From positions 1 through 33,041 of IMG/VR virus record IMGVR_UViG_3300047317_000373: a stretch of 33,041 bases of DNA. The stretch is one strand, 5' to 3'. Shown here one piece after another: positions 1-6,331 of this stretch. Source of the stretch: a virus. The position numbers and the translations under genes are program-made. The notes beneath the pieces are model-generated. The model did not search any database. It was not told the origin of the DNA and was given only the letters and a program-made list of their open reading frames with translations. Position 1 is the stretch's first letter. Each line of letters begins with the position of its first letter.

Positions 1-26
1 GAACCCCCGCTCGTCAGGGAGTAGCC

Positions 27-119
27 GTGAACAACGAATGCCTGCTGTGCGGCGCGCCTGGTGGCTACCCGTACTGCAACGACGCCTGCGAAGCCGCCGA
101 CCAAGACGACGAGGAGTGA
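27..119 (+). CDS. Small Cys-rich (zinc-knuckle-like) protein
   Basis: A 30-residue ORF starting at GTG, with AGGGAG (16-21) as a well-placed ribosome-binding site. It contains CxxC near residue 5, then two further cysteines three residues apart (Cys17 and Cys21), and an acidic tail (DQDDEE). Four cysteines in so short a protein suggest one bound zinc. Tiny proteins of this sort are common in actinophage genomes and their roles are mostly unknown. A hairpin terminator follows at 136-164. No function is assigned. Because it lies at the window edge, its operon context upstream is unseen. Confidence 0.6.
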   Translation: MNNECLLCGAPGGYPYCNDACEAADQDDEE

Positions 120-135
120 TCGACCCGCACCCTTG

Positions 136-164
136 CGGCCCCGTGCCTTCACCGGCCGGGGCCG
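136..164 (+). terminator. Hairpin, probable terminator
   Basis: CGGCCCC (136-142) pairs with GGGGCCG (158-164), a 7-bp GC stem with a 15-nt loop, followed by TTGTTGTGT. It lies between the end of the rightward small gene (119) and the end of the leftward lipoprotein gene (180), where a terminator serving one or both converging transcripts is expected. Confidence 0.55.
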
Positions 165-179
165 TTGTTGTGTGGCGCG

Positions 180-545
180 CTACTTCTGCGGGCCGACGGA
201 GCACCCGTACTGCGTGCCGCCGGCGTGAAGGACACCGCCGATGTCATGGACCTGGGCGAGCTCGACGGGCGCGGTGTAGGTCCGCCGGCCGGTGCTCACC
301 TGGTCGTCGTGCCGGTAGGTCTGGTCCGCGGTCGCGTGGGTGATGAGCTCCCCGGCGACGGTCGTGACCACCGTCCACGACATGGAGCCGCCTTTGTCCT
401 GGTAGGTGATGCCGCATTGCGGGTCGCCTGCCGCATCGAAGGCGTGCGAGCCGGCGGGTTTGGGCGGCGGCGTCGAGTCGTTTCCGTTACTGGAGCAGGC
501 GGCGGTCAGCAGGATGGCGGCGACGGGCAGGACGATGCGACGCAT
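180..545 (-). CDS. Small secreted lipoprotein, unknown function
   Basis: The 121-residue protein starts with a classic lipoprotein signal: two arginines, a hydrophobic stretch and lipobox LTAAC with Cys17 as the predicted lipidated residue. A Ser/Pro-rich linker follows. The mature part (about residue 35 onward) is a compact globular region with two cysteines (in PQCGITY and QYGCSVG) that could form a disulfide outside the membrane. No enzyme motif is recognised. It lies downstream of the HNH lipoprotein on the same strand, so both may be surface proteins of one leftward unit. The ribosome-binding site (GAGGGGG) is buried in a 10-bp hairpin at 548-573. Small lipoproteins carried by actinophages are sometimes superinfection-exclusion factors, but nothing here shows that role. 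Confidence 0.75.
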   Translation of the reverse strand: MRRIVLPVAAILLTAACSSNGNDSTPPPKPAGSHAFDAAGDPQCGITYQDKGGSMSWTVVTTVAGELITHATADQTYRHDDQVSTGRRTYTAPVELAQVHDIGGVLHAGGTQYGCSVGPQK

Positions 546-547
546 GA

Positions 548-573
548 GAGCCCCCTCGATCGTGAGGGGGCTC
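548..573 (-). promoter_or_regulatory. 10-bp hairpin covering the lipoprotein RBS
   Basis: GAGCCCCCTC (548-557) and GAGGGGGCTC (564-573) form a perfect 10-bp stem with a 6-nt loop. On the minus strand the 3' arm contains the only Shine-Dalgarno-like motif of the lipoprotein gene, ending two bases before its ATG (545). The hairpin may terminate transcription from the HNH gene upstream, repress translation of the lipoprotein, or both. No T-run follows it. Confidence 0.6.
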
Positions 574-633
574 AGCGTAGGACCAGCGTTGCGGGTTCGT
601 GAGTAGTCCGGCGGTGGCCTTCTTGATCGCCGT

Positions 634-1320
634 CTACTTGATGCCGAGGCTGGAAAGGGCAGTGGTCCAGTCGCTGACGATGGCGTTCTGCGCGGCTGCC
701 AACGCCACCTTGCCCGAGCAGATCGCCGTGTGGAGCTTCGACTCGACGCCGTCCTTCGGGTTGTTGGGCCCGGCGCCCGCCTTGTGCCCTGGTGACGGCG
801 GCTCTACCCACAGGTTGCGCGGATCGTTGGGGTCGCCGCCTAGCTCCAGGCTCACCAGGTGGTCCATCTCGGCGTCGTGCAGGGCGCCGGTGTAGCCGTA
901 GGACTTGGCGTTCGCCTTCTTCTCCGCGTCCGTGACGGAGGCTGGGGGCCGGATCGTCGACGTGTACCCCGACTTGCAGATCGTCGCCTTCAACGTCGCC
1001 GCGGTGACCTTCGGGTTGAGGGCGCCGGGCGTACACGCCTTGTCTTCCAGCGGCTCCTTGGCCGCCGTGTACCCGTAGTGGCATGACCCTGCGGGCGGCT
1101 GGGTCTGGACTGTGTACTTCGTCTGCGGACCCGGCCCGTACTGCAAGGCTGCCGGGGCACCACCAGCCCCCGGCGTCGAGGCGCCTCCCGCACCGCCGCT
1201 GCTCGAAGCCGGCGTGTCGGGATGCTTCCCGCTGTCGGAGGCTTTCCCGCTCGAACAGCCCGCCGCCGACACGGCGAGCAGCAGCGCGACAGCGGTGACG
1301 ACGGTGCGGCGGACCGGCAT
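634..1320 (-). CDS. Lipoprotein with HNH-nuclease motif
   Basis: The 228-residue protein begins at the ATG whose complement is 1318-1320, preceded by a GGGGG ribosome-binding site. A signal peptide leads to lipobox VSAAGC (Cys22). A Gly/Ser/Ala/Pro linker (about 25-60) is followed by a Cys-containing globular domain. The C-terminal part has a His/Asp-His core (EMDHLVSLELGG, Asp153-His154) and PRNLW (Asn169-Trp171), the beta-beta-alpha metal arrangement of HNH endonucleases of the DHxxxLxxGG...NLW type. Predicted site: outer face of the membrane, anchored by lipid. Extracytoplasmic HNH proteins of this kind occur in Streptomyces; substrates are mostly unproven. It lies upstream of a second lipoprotein gene and apart from the structural genes, like a moron. 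The frame stays open upstream, but only this start gives a signal peptide. Confidence 0.78.
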   Translation of the reverse strand: MPVRRTVVTAVALLLAVSAAGCSSGKASDSGKHPDTPASSSGGAGGASTPGAGGAPAALQYGPGPQTKYTVQTQPPAGSCHYGYTAAKEPLEDKACTPGALNPKVTAATLKATICKSGYTSTIRPPASVTDAEKKANAKSYGYTGALHDAEMDHLVSLELGGDPNDPRNLWVEPPSPGHKAGAGPNNPKDGVESKLHTAICSGKVALAAAQNAIVSDWTTALSSLGIK

Positions 1321-1424
1321 GGCAACCCCCAGCGAGACGGTGACGCTGAGACGGTACCGCCCGGCCTCAACTGCCGTACTGCCTGGGGATGCAGACCGCC
1401 CGATCGAAGGACGGGGGCGGCTGG

Positions 1425-1643
1425 CTACGGGGCTTGGCCTTCGTGTTCTTCCCGGGTCTGGGTGTGCCCGTTGATCCTGAGGCAGATCTTGCGGGCGCTC
1501 TCGTGGTTGATCTCGGCCCATGTGCCGAGCTCGCGGAAGGTATGGCCATCGAGGCGGGCATCGGCGATGGCCTTCTCGACCGCGCGGGCTGCTTTGTTGG
1601 CCGTGGCGACGGTGCGCTTGAGTTGCTTCTCCCAGTCGGTCAT
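1425..1643 (-). CDS. Small probable HTH DNA-binding protein
   Basis: A 72-residue protein. Residues 1-32 form a charged helix. Residues 33-58 (FRELGTWAEINHESARKICL) look like a helix-turn-helix in which the second helix (HESARKICLRI) would contact DNA. It is the first gene on the leftward side of the intergenic region with three inverted repeats (1668-1748), which makes it a candidate regulator of that region; this is inference from position. No enzymatic motif. Alternative: a small phage accessory protein with a helical domain that does not bind DNA. Confidence 0.65.
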   Translation of the reverse strand: MTDWEKQLKRTVATANKAARAVEKAIADARLDGHTFRELGTWAEINHESARKICLRINGHTQTREEHEGQAP

Positions 1644-1667
1644 GACGGCATGGTCTCACGGCGATCC

Positions 1668-1748
1668 GTCTATTCGGTAGTCGAGTTCTGTCTAATCTGT
1701 AGACAAGAGTGGAGCTTTGATGGGACCGTAGTTGTCTAGAAGTTAGAC
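1668..1748. promoter_or_regulatory. Three phased inverted repeats (operator array)
   Basis: Three copies of GTCTA-N5-TAGAC lie in the divergent intergenic region. Copy 1 (1668-1682) has one mismatch (TAGTC). Copies 2 (1690-1704) and 3 (1734-1748) are perfect. Centres at 1675, 1697 and 1741 are 22 and 44 bp apart, about two and four helical turns, so all three face the same side of the DNA. This is the expected design for a dimeric repressor controlling both the leftward gene (start 1643) and the rightward gene (start 1763). The half-site resembles the GTCTA boxes of GntR-type regulators, but the binding protein is not identified. No further copy was noticed elsewhere in the window. Confidence 0.8.
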
Positions 1749-1762
1749 GCAAGGGGGACCCG

Positions 1763-2149
1763 ATGATCCGCAAGCTTCGTGCCATCCGCCGCAGCATCGC
1801 CGCCGCACTCCGCATTAGCCGGCCCGTCGCTTACGCCACCCTCAACGGCCAGATCGGCGCCCAGCTCGCCGACGGACGGCTCATCCGCACCGGCGACCTG
1901 CTGGACCGCCTCGGCGCCGACGACCTCCCCGACGGACAGCGCGCCTGGTTCGGCCGTCATGTAGCGAAGGCCTACCGGGCGATGCACCTCGGCGAAGACG
2001 CGCCGCGCGCCTGGGTGCAGCACCGCACCACCGGCCACTGGATTCAGGTCTACGTGTACGCGCCGAACGACCCCGCCCTGTACGCCGGACTTCGTACCTA
2101 CAAGGGCACGCGCCACCTCGTCGCCGTCGAGCTCTCGGAGGCCGCCTGA
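1763..2149 (+). CDS. Hypothetical phage protein, first gene after operator array
   Basis: A 128-residue protein starting at ATG with AAGGGGGA (1750-1757) as ribosome-binding site. The N terminus (about 1-35) is basic and helical (RKLRAIRRSIAAALR), possibly nucleic-acid binding. The rest has Trp/Tyr-containing beta-like segments (WVQHRTTGHWIQVYVY) and ends SEAA. I do not recognise the family. Being the first rightward gene beyond the three inverted repeats, it probably belongs to the regulated transcript. Its TGA stop is in the same frame as the coding-like acidic stretch that follows. Confidence 0.65.
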   Translation: MIRKLRAIRRSIAAALRISRPVAYATLNGQIGAQLADGRLIRTGDLLDRLGADDLPDGQRAWFGRHVAKAYRAMHLGEDAPRAWVQHRTTGHWIQVYVYAPNDPALYAGLRTYKGTRHLVAVELSEAA

Positions 2150-2287
2150 ACCACGCCCTGGGAGGAGACGGCGGAAGAAGTCGCCAAGGCCGACGACCGC
2201 TACTGGTGCGATCGTTGGGACGGCACCAGCCACGAGGAGGACGACGACCGCGACGACGAAGAAGACCCCGACAACGACGAGGAATGA
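2150..2287 (+). pseudogene. Acidic ORF without a start codon (start lost or stop readthrough)
   Basis: After the TGA at 2147-2149 the same frame stays open for 45 codons, beginning TTPWEETAEEVAK and ending in an acidic run (HEEDDDRDDEEDPDNDEE). Third codon positions are almost all G/C, the mark of coding sequence in this genome. There is no ATG, GTG or TTG in the stretch. A good Shine-Dalgarno (GGAGG, 2137-2141) sits exactly 5 nt before the TGA. Loss of two bases from a TGATGACC junction would explain it, because such a junction would give an ATG start reading MTTPW. Alternatives are readthrough of TGA or a sequencing error. The ORF end overlaps ATGA (2284-2287). Confidence 0.55.
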
Positions 2288-2298
2288 GAGGCCCGGAC

Positions 2299-2826
2299 AT
2301 GTTCAACCGACAGTTGTGGTTCGACCGCCAGGGTCAGCCGATCGACTCCGAAGCCGCGAACCGTCTGCTCGGCGATATGGCCTACAGCCGCATTGCACGA
2401 ACCGAGATCACTTCGGCCAGCGACTCCAACATCGAGTTCGACGTGTCGACCGTCTGGCTTGGCGTCAACTACAACTTCACCAACGACGGTCCGCCGATCA
2501 TTTTCGAAACCATGGTCTTCGGCGGCGACGAAAGCCAGGACCAGATGCAGTGGCGCTGGAGCACCGAGGAAGAGGCCCGCGCCGGGCATGCGCAAGTCGT
2601 GACCAGCATCGCCGCGACCGTCCCCGACGAGCAGATCCGCGACACAGCGAACGGGCAGAGCGAGACGGCTGGGCCGGGGCTCCACCTGCACCAGTGGACG
2701 GAATGGCAGGACGCCGAAGCCACCTACGACTCGCCGCTCTTCCCGAAGCTCGGCACGTGGAAAGTTCCCGTGCAGACCCGCCGCTGCCTCAAGTGCAAGA
2801 AGACGCAGACGCGGAAGATCGGCTGA
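2299..2826 (+). CDS. Hypothetical phage protein with C-terminal zinc-ribbon-like motif
   Basis: A 175-residue protein. I chose ATG 2299 because AGAGG (2287-2291) lies 7 nt upstream; an in-frame ATG at 2284 overlaps the preceding stop and adds five residues. The middle is mixed alpha/beta with several Trp. The C-terminal part has LHLHQWTEWQ and ends with RRCLKCKKTQ, a His/Cys arrangement like a small zinc-binding knuckle. No catalytic motif is seen. It belongs to the run of small Cys-containing genes preceding the packaging genes. Confidence 0.7.
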   Translation: MFNRQLWFDRQGQPIDSEAANRLLGDMAYSRIARTEITSASDSNIEFDVSTVWLGVNYNFTNDGPPIIFETMVFGGDESQDQMQWRWSTEEEARAGHAQVVTSIAATVPDEQIRDTANGQSETAGPGLHLHQWTEWQDAEATYDSPLFPKLGTWKVPVQTRRCLKCKKTQTRKIG

Positions 2827-2848
2827 TGCGGGCGCGCATACTGGCGGC

Positions 2849-3379
2849 ATGAGCGACCTCATTCCGATGTCCGCCTTCCAGCCTTCCGGTGCCCTGTGGC
2901 TGCCCCCGCAATCCGTCAAGCAGCCGGAGCAGGTGAAGTCGGCCGCCGACGCCTCGGCCGACGACCCCGAGACGTCCAGCGGAATGAGCGAGCACACCCT
3001 GGATCACCTGTACCAGGTGTTCTACGGCGAATCGGAGCTGGGCCTGTGCGGCTGCGGCAACCCAGAGCACGCCTGGCAGTTGATCGCCAGCCTCCTCAAC
3101 CTCGCCCCGTTCTACGAACATCCGGACGCCGTAACGGAACTGATCGGGCAGCACGGCGCGTACCACATCGTCCTGTCCGCGCTCACCCGCGCCGACCTCA
3201 TCGAACACGGCGGCAGCATCGGCGGATCGTGGCTCACGCCGAAAGGCAAGTGGTGCCAGCGGGCACTCGCCGGGGTCACGGACTGGGAGGTGTTTTGTCG
3301 GGCGATCGACGAAGACGCCGGATTCCCGGACCAATGCCAAGACGGCTGCACGGACGCCTGCTGGGAGGTTCAGCCGTAA
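2849..3379 (+). CDS. Hypothetical Cys-containing phage protein
   Basis: A 176-residue protein. The first 45 residues are low complexity (Pro/Ser/Ala) and the rest is mostly helical (LDHLYQVFYGE, WQLIASLLNLAPFY). LCGCG (about residue 67) and DQCQDGCTDACW near the C terminus suggest metal binding or disulfides. WLTPKGKW in a helix-beta context is reminiscent of the wing of a winged-helix domain. The start has only a weak upstream purine stretch. The TAA stop overlaps the next ATG (TAATG), so the two genes are probably translationally coupled. Family not recognised. Confidence 0.68.
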   Translation: MSDLIPMSAFQPSGALWLPPQSVKQPEQVKSAADASADDPETSSGMSEHTLDHLYQVFYGESELGLCGCGNPEHAWQLIASLLNLAPFYEHPDAVTELIGQHGAYHIVLSALTRADLIEHGGSIGGSWLTPKGKWCQRALAGVTDWEVFCRAIDEDAGFPDQCQDGCTDACWEVQP

Positions 3380-3813
3380 TGGACAACCCCGCCCTGATGG
3401 TCGCGTGGCTGCGTGACGCCATGGACGCGGCCCAACGCGACGCGGAAGCAGCGGGCGGCGATGCCTGGACTGTCGCGGACGCTCGACTAATCGACGTAAG
3501 CGAAGCGGGCCTCGTCGAGGTCGGGCGGACCGTAGGCACGCTCGTCGTTGGCGGTGGTCGTCGGATCCTCACCGGTGTCCCGGCCGTCCTGCCGCACATC
3601 GCCCGCAACGGCCCCACCGCCGTTCTGCGCCGCATCGCCGCCGGCCGGAAGATCCTCGAACTTCACCAGCCCGTTCCCGGGTGGCCTGACGAGTGCACCA
3701 TGTGCCTTAGCGACCGAGGGTCCTGGCCTGAGACGTGGAGCGGCGACAACTATCCGTGCCAAACGGTCCGCCTGCTCGCCGACGGGTGGGGCTGGACCGA
3801 GGAAACGGCATGA
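3379..3813 (+). CDS. DUF6221-like protein
   Basis: A 144-residue protein starting in a TAATG overlap. HIARNGPTAVLRRIAAGRKILE (written over two helices around residues 74-95) matches the recurrent core of the DUF6221 family of Streptomyces and actinophages, in which a His-Ile-Ala-Arg helix is followed by a Lys/Arg helix. The C terminus has CTMC and a later YPCQTVRLLA, also usual in that family, and probably a zinc site. The biochemical role of DUF6221 is unknown. The start overlap and the ATGA junction with the next gene place it inside an operon of small genes. Confidence 0.7.
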   Translation: MDNPALMVAWLRDAMDAAQRDAEAAGGDAWTVADARLIDVSEAGLVEVGRTVGTLVVGGGRRILTGVPAVLPHIARNGPTAVLRRIAAGRKILELHQPVPGWPDECTMCLSDRGSWPETWSGDNYPCQTVRLLADGWGWTEETA

Positions 3814-4037
3814 AATGGCCGTGGCGGAAGCCGCGACCACCGTCCTCCCAGGTCGACCGGCTTCAGATCGCGATCCTGGAGTACGAGCTCTTCGGGATCA
3901 AGCCCGATCAGGCTGCGGCCGCCGCGTTCGTGGCCAAGTACCGCTATCCCCTTGGATCCTCCAGCAGCAACGCCCCGGGCTACCGTCGAGACCTCGACCC
4001 CGCCGAGGCCCAGGCGGCATGGGAAGCCCGCAGGTAG
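3810..4037 (+). CDS. Small hypothetical protein
   Basis: A 75-residue protein. ATG 3810 overlaps the preceding TGA and GAGGA (3799-3803) is the ribosome-binding site. The N terminus is basic and Trp/Pro-rich (MKWPWRKPRPP), followed by a helix (DRLQIAILEYELFGI), and the C terminus is helical again (DPAEAQAAWEARR). No conserved motif is recognised. Gene overlap and codon use support it as real. Confidence 0.6.
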   Translation: MKWPWRKPRPPSSQVDRLQIAILEYELFGIKPDQAAAAAFVAKYRYPLGSSSSNAPGYRRDLDPAEAQAAWEARR

Positions 4038-4103
4038 TCAGCCGGCCGGTGCACAATTGGCTCAACCCGCGCCTCTGCACCACGCCTGTCGAGGAGCCAC
4101 ACC

Positions 4104-4853
4104 ATGCACGCCACTCCCTGCCCCGGCCCCTGCAACAACGCCTGGCGCCGCGCCGAGACCCTCCTCGCCGAGACCGGCACCGAACACCACCTCACCCCCG
4201 CCTGGGGTCAGCCCGTCCAGTGCGACGGCTGCACCGCTCGTGCCCGCCAGCAGCTCGGCGAACTCCCCGAACTCCTCGCCGCTGTCCACCTCGAAGCGCT
4301 CAACGCGACCCGATCACCGAACACGGCCACCATCCACGCCCGTTCCAGTGACGCCCCCGCCTGGCCCGGCCAAGTCGCACGCCTCCTCACAGAAATGATC
4401 CTCGGTGAAATGGAGGAGTTGGAGGCTGACACCCTCATCCAGCGCGGCATCTGGCACGACGGTCGCGAACCCCGCCGCGACGGGATCACCGAGGGCCGGC
4501 GCATCGGAGACTGCGCGCAGATCCTCGACGCGCACCTCGACTGGATGATGCAGCACCACCCCGCCGCAACAGAGCTCCACGACCGCGGCAACGCCAACCC
4601 CGGCGGGCAAATACGGGGCTGGTACGGGGCGGCGACCCGGTTCATCAAGGCACATCCACAGCACGACGTCCGCAAGCTGGCGCCGTGCCCCAGGTGCAAG
4701 GGGCCGTATCTGGCCGAGTCCCGAGACCTGCGGCTGGTGGGCGACCGGCCGTACATCGAGTGCCGGGACCCTGACTGCCAGCGGATCCTCACGTCGGCCG
4801 AGTACGACACGTATGTCAAGGCTCTTGCGGCAGTTGTTGCCCAGGCGGCTTGA
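4104..4853 (+). CDS. Hypothetical phage protein with paired zinc-ribbon motifs
   Basis: A 249-residue protein with GAGGAG (4091-4096) upstream of its ATG. An N-terminal Cys pair (CPGPC) combines with CDGC near residue 37 into one likely zinc site. A helical middle (about 45-175) has PGQVARLLTEMILGEMEEL. A C-terminal ribbon is formed by CPRC (about residue 193) and CRDPDC (about 223), followed by a helix. Proteins with this architecture occur in many Streptomyces prophages near DNA-metabolism or early-late boundary genes, and their role is not established. A strong terminator follows at 4910-4943. Confidence 0.72.
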   Translation: MHATPCPGPCNNAWRRAETLLAETGTEHHLTPAWGQPVQCDGCTARARQQLGELPELLAAVHLEALNATRSPNTATIHARSSDAPAWPGQVARLLTEMILGEMEELEADTLIQRGIWHDGREPRRDGITEGRRIGDCAQILDAHLDWMMQHHPAATELHDRGNANPGGQIRGWYGAATRFIKAHPQHDVRKLAPCPRCKGPYLAESRDLRLVGDRPYIECRDPDCQRILTSAEYDTYVKALAAVVAQAA

Positions 4854-4909
4854 TTTTTTCGCTTTCACGCGTGAGACTTTCTGGCGGAGCAGCATGCCCA
4901 TACGTGCCC

Positions 4910-4943
4910 AAGGCCCTCACGAGTCCCACTCGTCGGGGCCTTT
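4910..4943 (+). terminator. Rho-independent terminator
   Basis: AAGGCCC (4910-4916) pairs with GGGCCTT (4936-4942). Inside it ACGAGT (4919-4924) pairs with ACTCGT (4928-4933) around a CCC loop. The stem is 13 bp with a small internal mismatch and is followed by TTTCGTCGT. It ends the transcript of the 4104-4853 gene. Confidence 0.75.
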
Positions 4944-4977
4944 CGTCGTATCGAGGACAGTGTCGGGAGGACGCCCC

Positions 4978-5208
4978 GTGGTCGACCTGACCGCAGACCT
5001 ACAGACCGCCCTCTGGAACGTCGCCGAAGCCGCCGAGGCTGCCGGAGTCGCCCCGAACGTTGTCCACAACTGGCGCTACCGCGGCAGGCTTTCGGTTGCC
5101 GGGCGGGACCGCAACGGGCGTCCTCTCTTCCGTGCGATCGACGTGATTCGCGCGGAGAAGGCCACTCGCGAACGGGCCCGCCGGGTCTATCTACCCCAGG
5201 CTGCCTGA
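4978..5208 (+). CDS. MerR-like small helix-turn-helix protein
   Basis: A 76-residue protein. GTG 4978 is chosen because GGGAGG (4965-4970) is 7 nt upstream and because an upstream start would run through the terminator at 4910-4943. Residues about 12-55 fit a MerR/excisionase-type winged HTH: a helix (WNVAEAAEAAG), a turn, a recognition helix (APNVVHNWRYRG), a wing with RNGRPLFRA, and IDVIRAE. The C terminus is basic. Likely DNA-binding in regulation, excision or packaging. It is preceded by a terminator and followed by two long hairpins, so it forms its own small unit. Confidence 0.75.
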   Translation: MVDLTADLQTALWNVAEAAEAAGVAPNVVHNWRYRGRLSVAGRDRNGRPLFRAIDVIRAEKATRERARRVYLPQAA

Positions 5209-5218
5209 CCTCCAAGGC

Positions 5219-5256
5219 TCGGGGCCGCCAATCCGTCCCCCCGGGTGCGGCCCCGA
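5219..5256 (+). other. Long perfect hairpin I
   Basis: TCGGGGCCGC (5219-5228) is perfectly complementary to GCGGCCCCGA (5247-5256), a 10-bp GC-rich stem with an 18-nt loop containing the self-complementary CCCGGG. No T-run follows. It could be a terminator of the type common in Streptomyces, or a structured RNA or DNA element. Confidence 0.65.
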
Positions 5257-5257
5257 C

Positions 5258-5300
5258 GTCCCGCTGCCCCTCTCCTGGGCTCACGACCGGGCAGCGGGAC
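5258..5300 (+). other. Long perfect hairpin II
   Basis: GTCCCGCTGCCC (5258-5269) is perfectly complementary to GGGCAGCGGGAC (5289-5300), a 12-bp stem with a 19-nt loop, starting one base after hairpin I ends. No T-run follows. The remaining sequence to 5387 shows no further gene or motif that I can support. Confidence 0.65.
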
Positions 5301-5387
5301 ACCCCAAACGCCGTCCGGTGACGCATGTGGGTGCGGGCGAGGCGCACGCAGCAGCAACCGGGCGGCGGAATCAGACCAGGGGGCGTG

Positions 5388-5585
5388 ATGGCGCGGATCC
5401 AGGTGCTGCAACTCCCTGACAGCCTCGATGAGATCGCACCGTTCGTGCTGATCCTCGACCAGGCGCAAGACCTGATCGCCGCGAACGAGGCGCTCGGCTA
5501 TGACCCGCTCGCCGCCCTCAAAGCCGCCACCGGCGCCCGCCACGTGCTCATCACCGCGGCCACCGTCGACATCCGGCACCCCTGA
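5388..5585 (+). CDS. Small hypothetical protein
   Basis: A 65-residue protein. ATG 5388 follows a CAGGGGG ribosome-binding site (5377-5383); GTG 5385 is an alternative start one codon upstream. It begins MARIQVLQLP and looks like a beta strand plus two helices (DSLDEIAPFVLILDQAQDLIAANEALG, DPLAALKAATGA). No known motif. It belongs with the next small genes before the methyltransferase. Confidence 0.6.
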   Translation: MARIQVLQLPDSLDEIAPFVLILDQAQDLIAANEALGYDPLAALKAATGARHVLITAATVDIRHP

Positions 5586-5616
5586 CTGACCGCGCCCTCA
5601 CCCCCAGGAGAACCCC

Positions 5617-5892
5617 ATGTCCGCACTCGCCGACCGCCTCCACGCCTTCCTGAACCGCTTCGTCTCCGTCGGCAAGACCGACGTGGAAGAGGTCGTGGCC
5701 GCCGCCGAAAGTCACCTCCTGCCCGTCATCGAGCAGGCCCGCGCCGAGATCGTCGCCGACCTGGGACATCTCCTCGACGAGGCCAAGATCGACGAGCAGA
5801 AGCTCGCTGCAGAGGTAGCTGCTGCGGTCGCCGCGCTCCTCGGGCACACACCGGCCCCTGCGCCGGTCGAGCCCCCCGCCCCGCAGGGCTGA
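5617..5892 (+). CDS. Small helical hypothetical protein
   Basis: A 91-residue protein with AGGAGA before its ATG. It is almost wholly alpha-helical with amphipathic segments (ADRLHAFLNRFV, VVAAAESHLLPVIEQARAEIVADLGHLLDEA, LAAEVAAAVAALLG), consistent with a coiled coil or helical bundle, and ends in an Ala/Pro-rich tail. No family is recognised. It is followed 6 nt later by the next ATG, so the two genes are in one operon. Confidence 0.62.
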   Translation: MSALADRLHAFLNRFVSVGKTDVEEVVAAAESHLLPVIEQARAEIVADLGHLLDEAKIDEQKLAAEVAAAVAALLGHTPAPAPVEPPAPQG

Positions 5893-5898
5893 CGCTCC

Positions 5899-6318
5899 AT
5901 GACCGACAGCCCGAGCATGCCCGCACTCCCAGAGCCAGCACCCGCGCCGCCCGCCGGTCTGACCTGCACCCTGTGTGGGGGGCCGGCCGTCGTGCACTGG
6001 CAACGCCGCCTGACTGACGCGGAGTTCGCCGACTACCTGCACGCCGAGCAGACCCGACGCGACCAGATCATCCTGCTGTCCGACCCCCAGCTCCCGGCGC
6101 CCGACCTCGGGCCGCTGCCTATACCGGGCGACTGCACCACGCCAGTGTTCGCCTGCGTCCACCACGCCATAGGCATCGACGCGGCCTCCCTCGTGCACGC
6201 CAAGACCTGCACCGCCCCCGAGGCCGCGAAACTACCCGGCTGCGACTGCACCCCCGAACCGGCCGCGCCGCCCGAACCCGCCCCAGCCCCGCAGCAACTG
6301 CCGCCGGGCTGGAGCTGA
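5899..6318 (+). CDS. Zinc-binding phage protein with duplicated C-terminal tail
   Basis: A 139-residue protein. After a Pro/Ala-rich start comes CTLCGGPAVVHWQRR (from about residue 23), a zinc-ribbon-like CxxC. Later come ACVHHAIGIDAASLVHAKTC and GCDCTPEP, further Cys/His ligands, and a Pro-rich end. Proteins of this type are common upstream of terminase genes in Streptomyces prophages. The segment from HAIG to CTPEP is repeated in the next gene with high similarity, including a 29-nt identical DNA stretch. Role unknown; metal binding is inferred from the spacing of Cys and His. Confidence 0.7.
   Translation: MTDSPSMPALPEPAPAPPAGLTCTLCGGPAVVHWQRRLTDAEFADYLHAEQTRRDQIILLSDPQLPAPDLGPLPIPGDCTTPVFACVHHAIGIDAASLVHAKTCTAPEAAKLPGCDCTPEPAAPPEPAPAPQQLPPGWS
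6235..6263 (+). repeat. 29-nt direct repeat, copy 1
   Basis: Identical to 6578-6606 at 343 nt distance and codes for PGCDCTPEP plus flanks in the first of two adjacent genes. The surrounding about 90 nt are also similar in both copies, consistent with a segmental duplication. Confidence 0.8.
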
Positions 6319-6331
6319 GAGGAGGGACGCC

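Noticed and set aside
634-1815. 393-codon reading that extends the HNH lipoprotein upstream to 1815
   Set aside because: It would run through the HTH gene and the operator region; the internal ATG at 1320 gives a complete lipoprotein signal and has an RBS.
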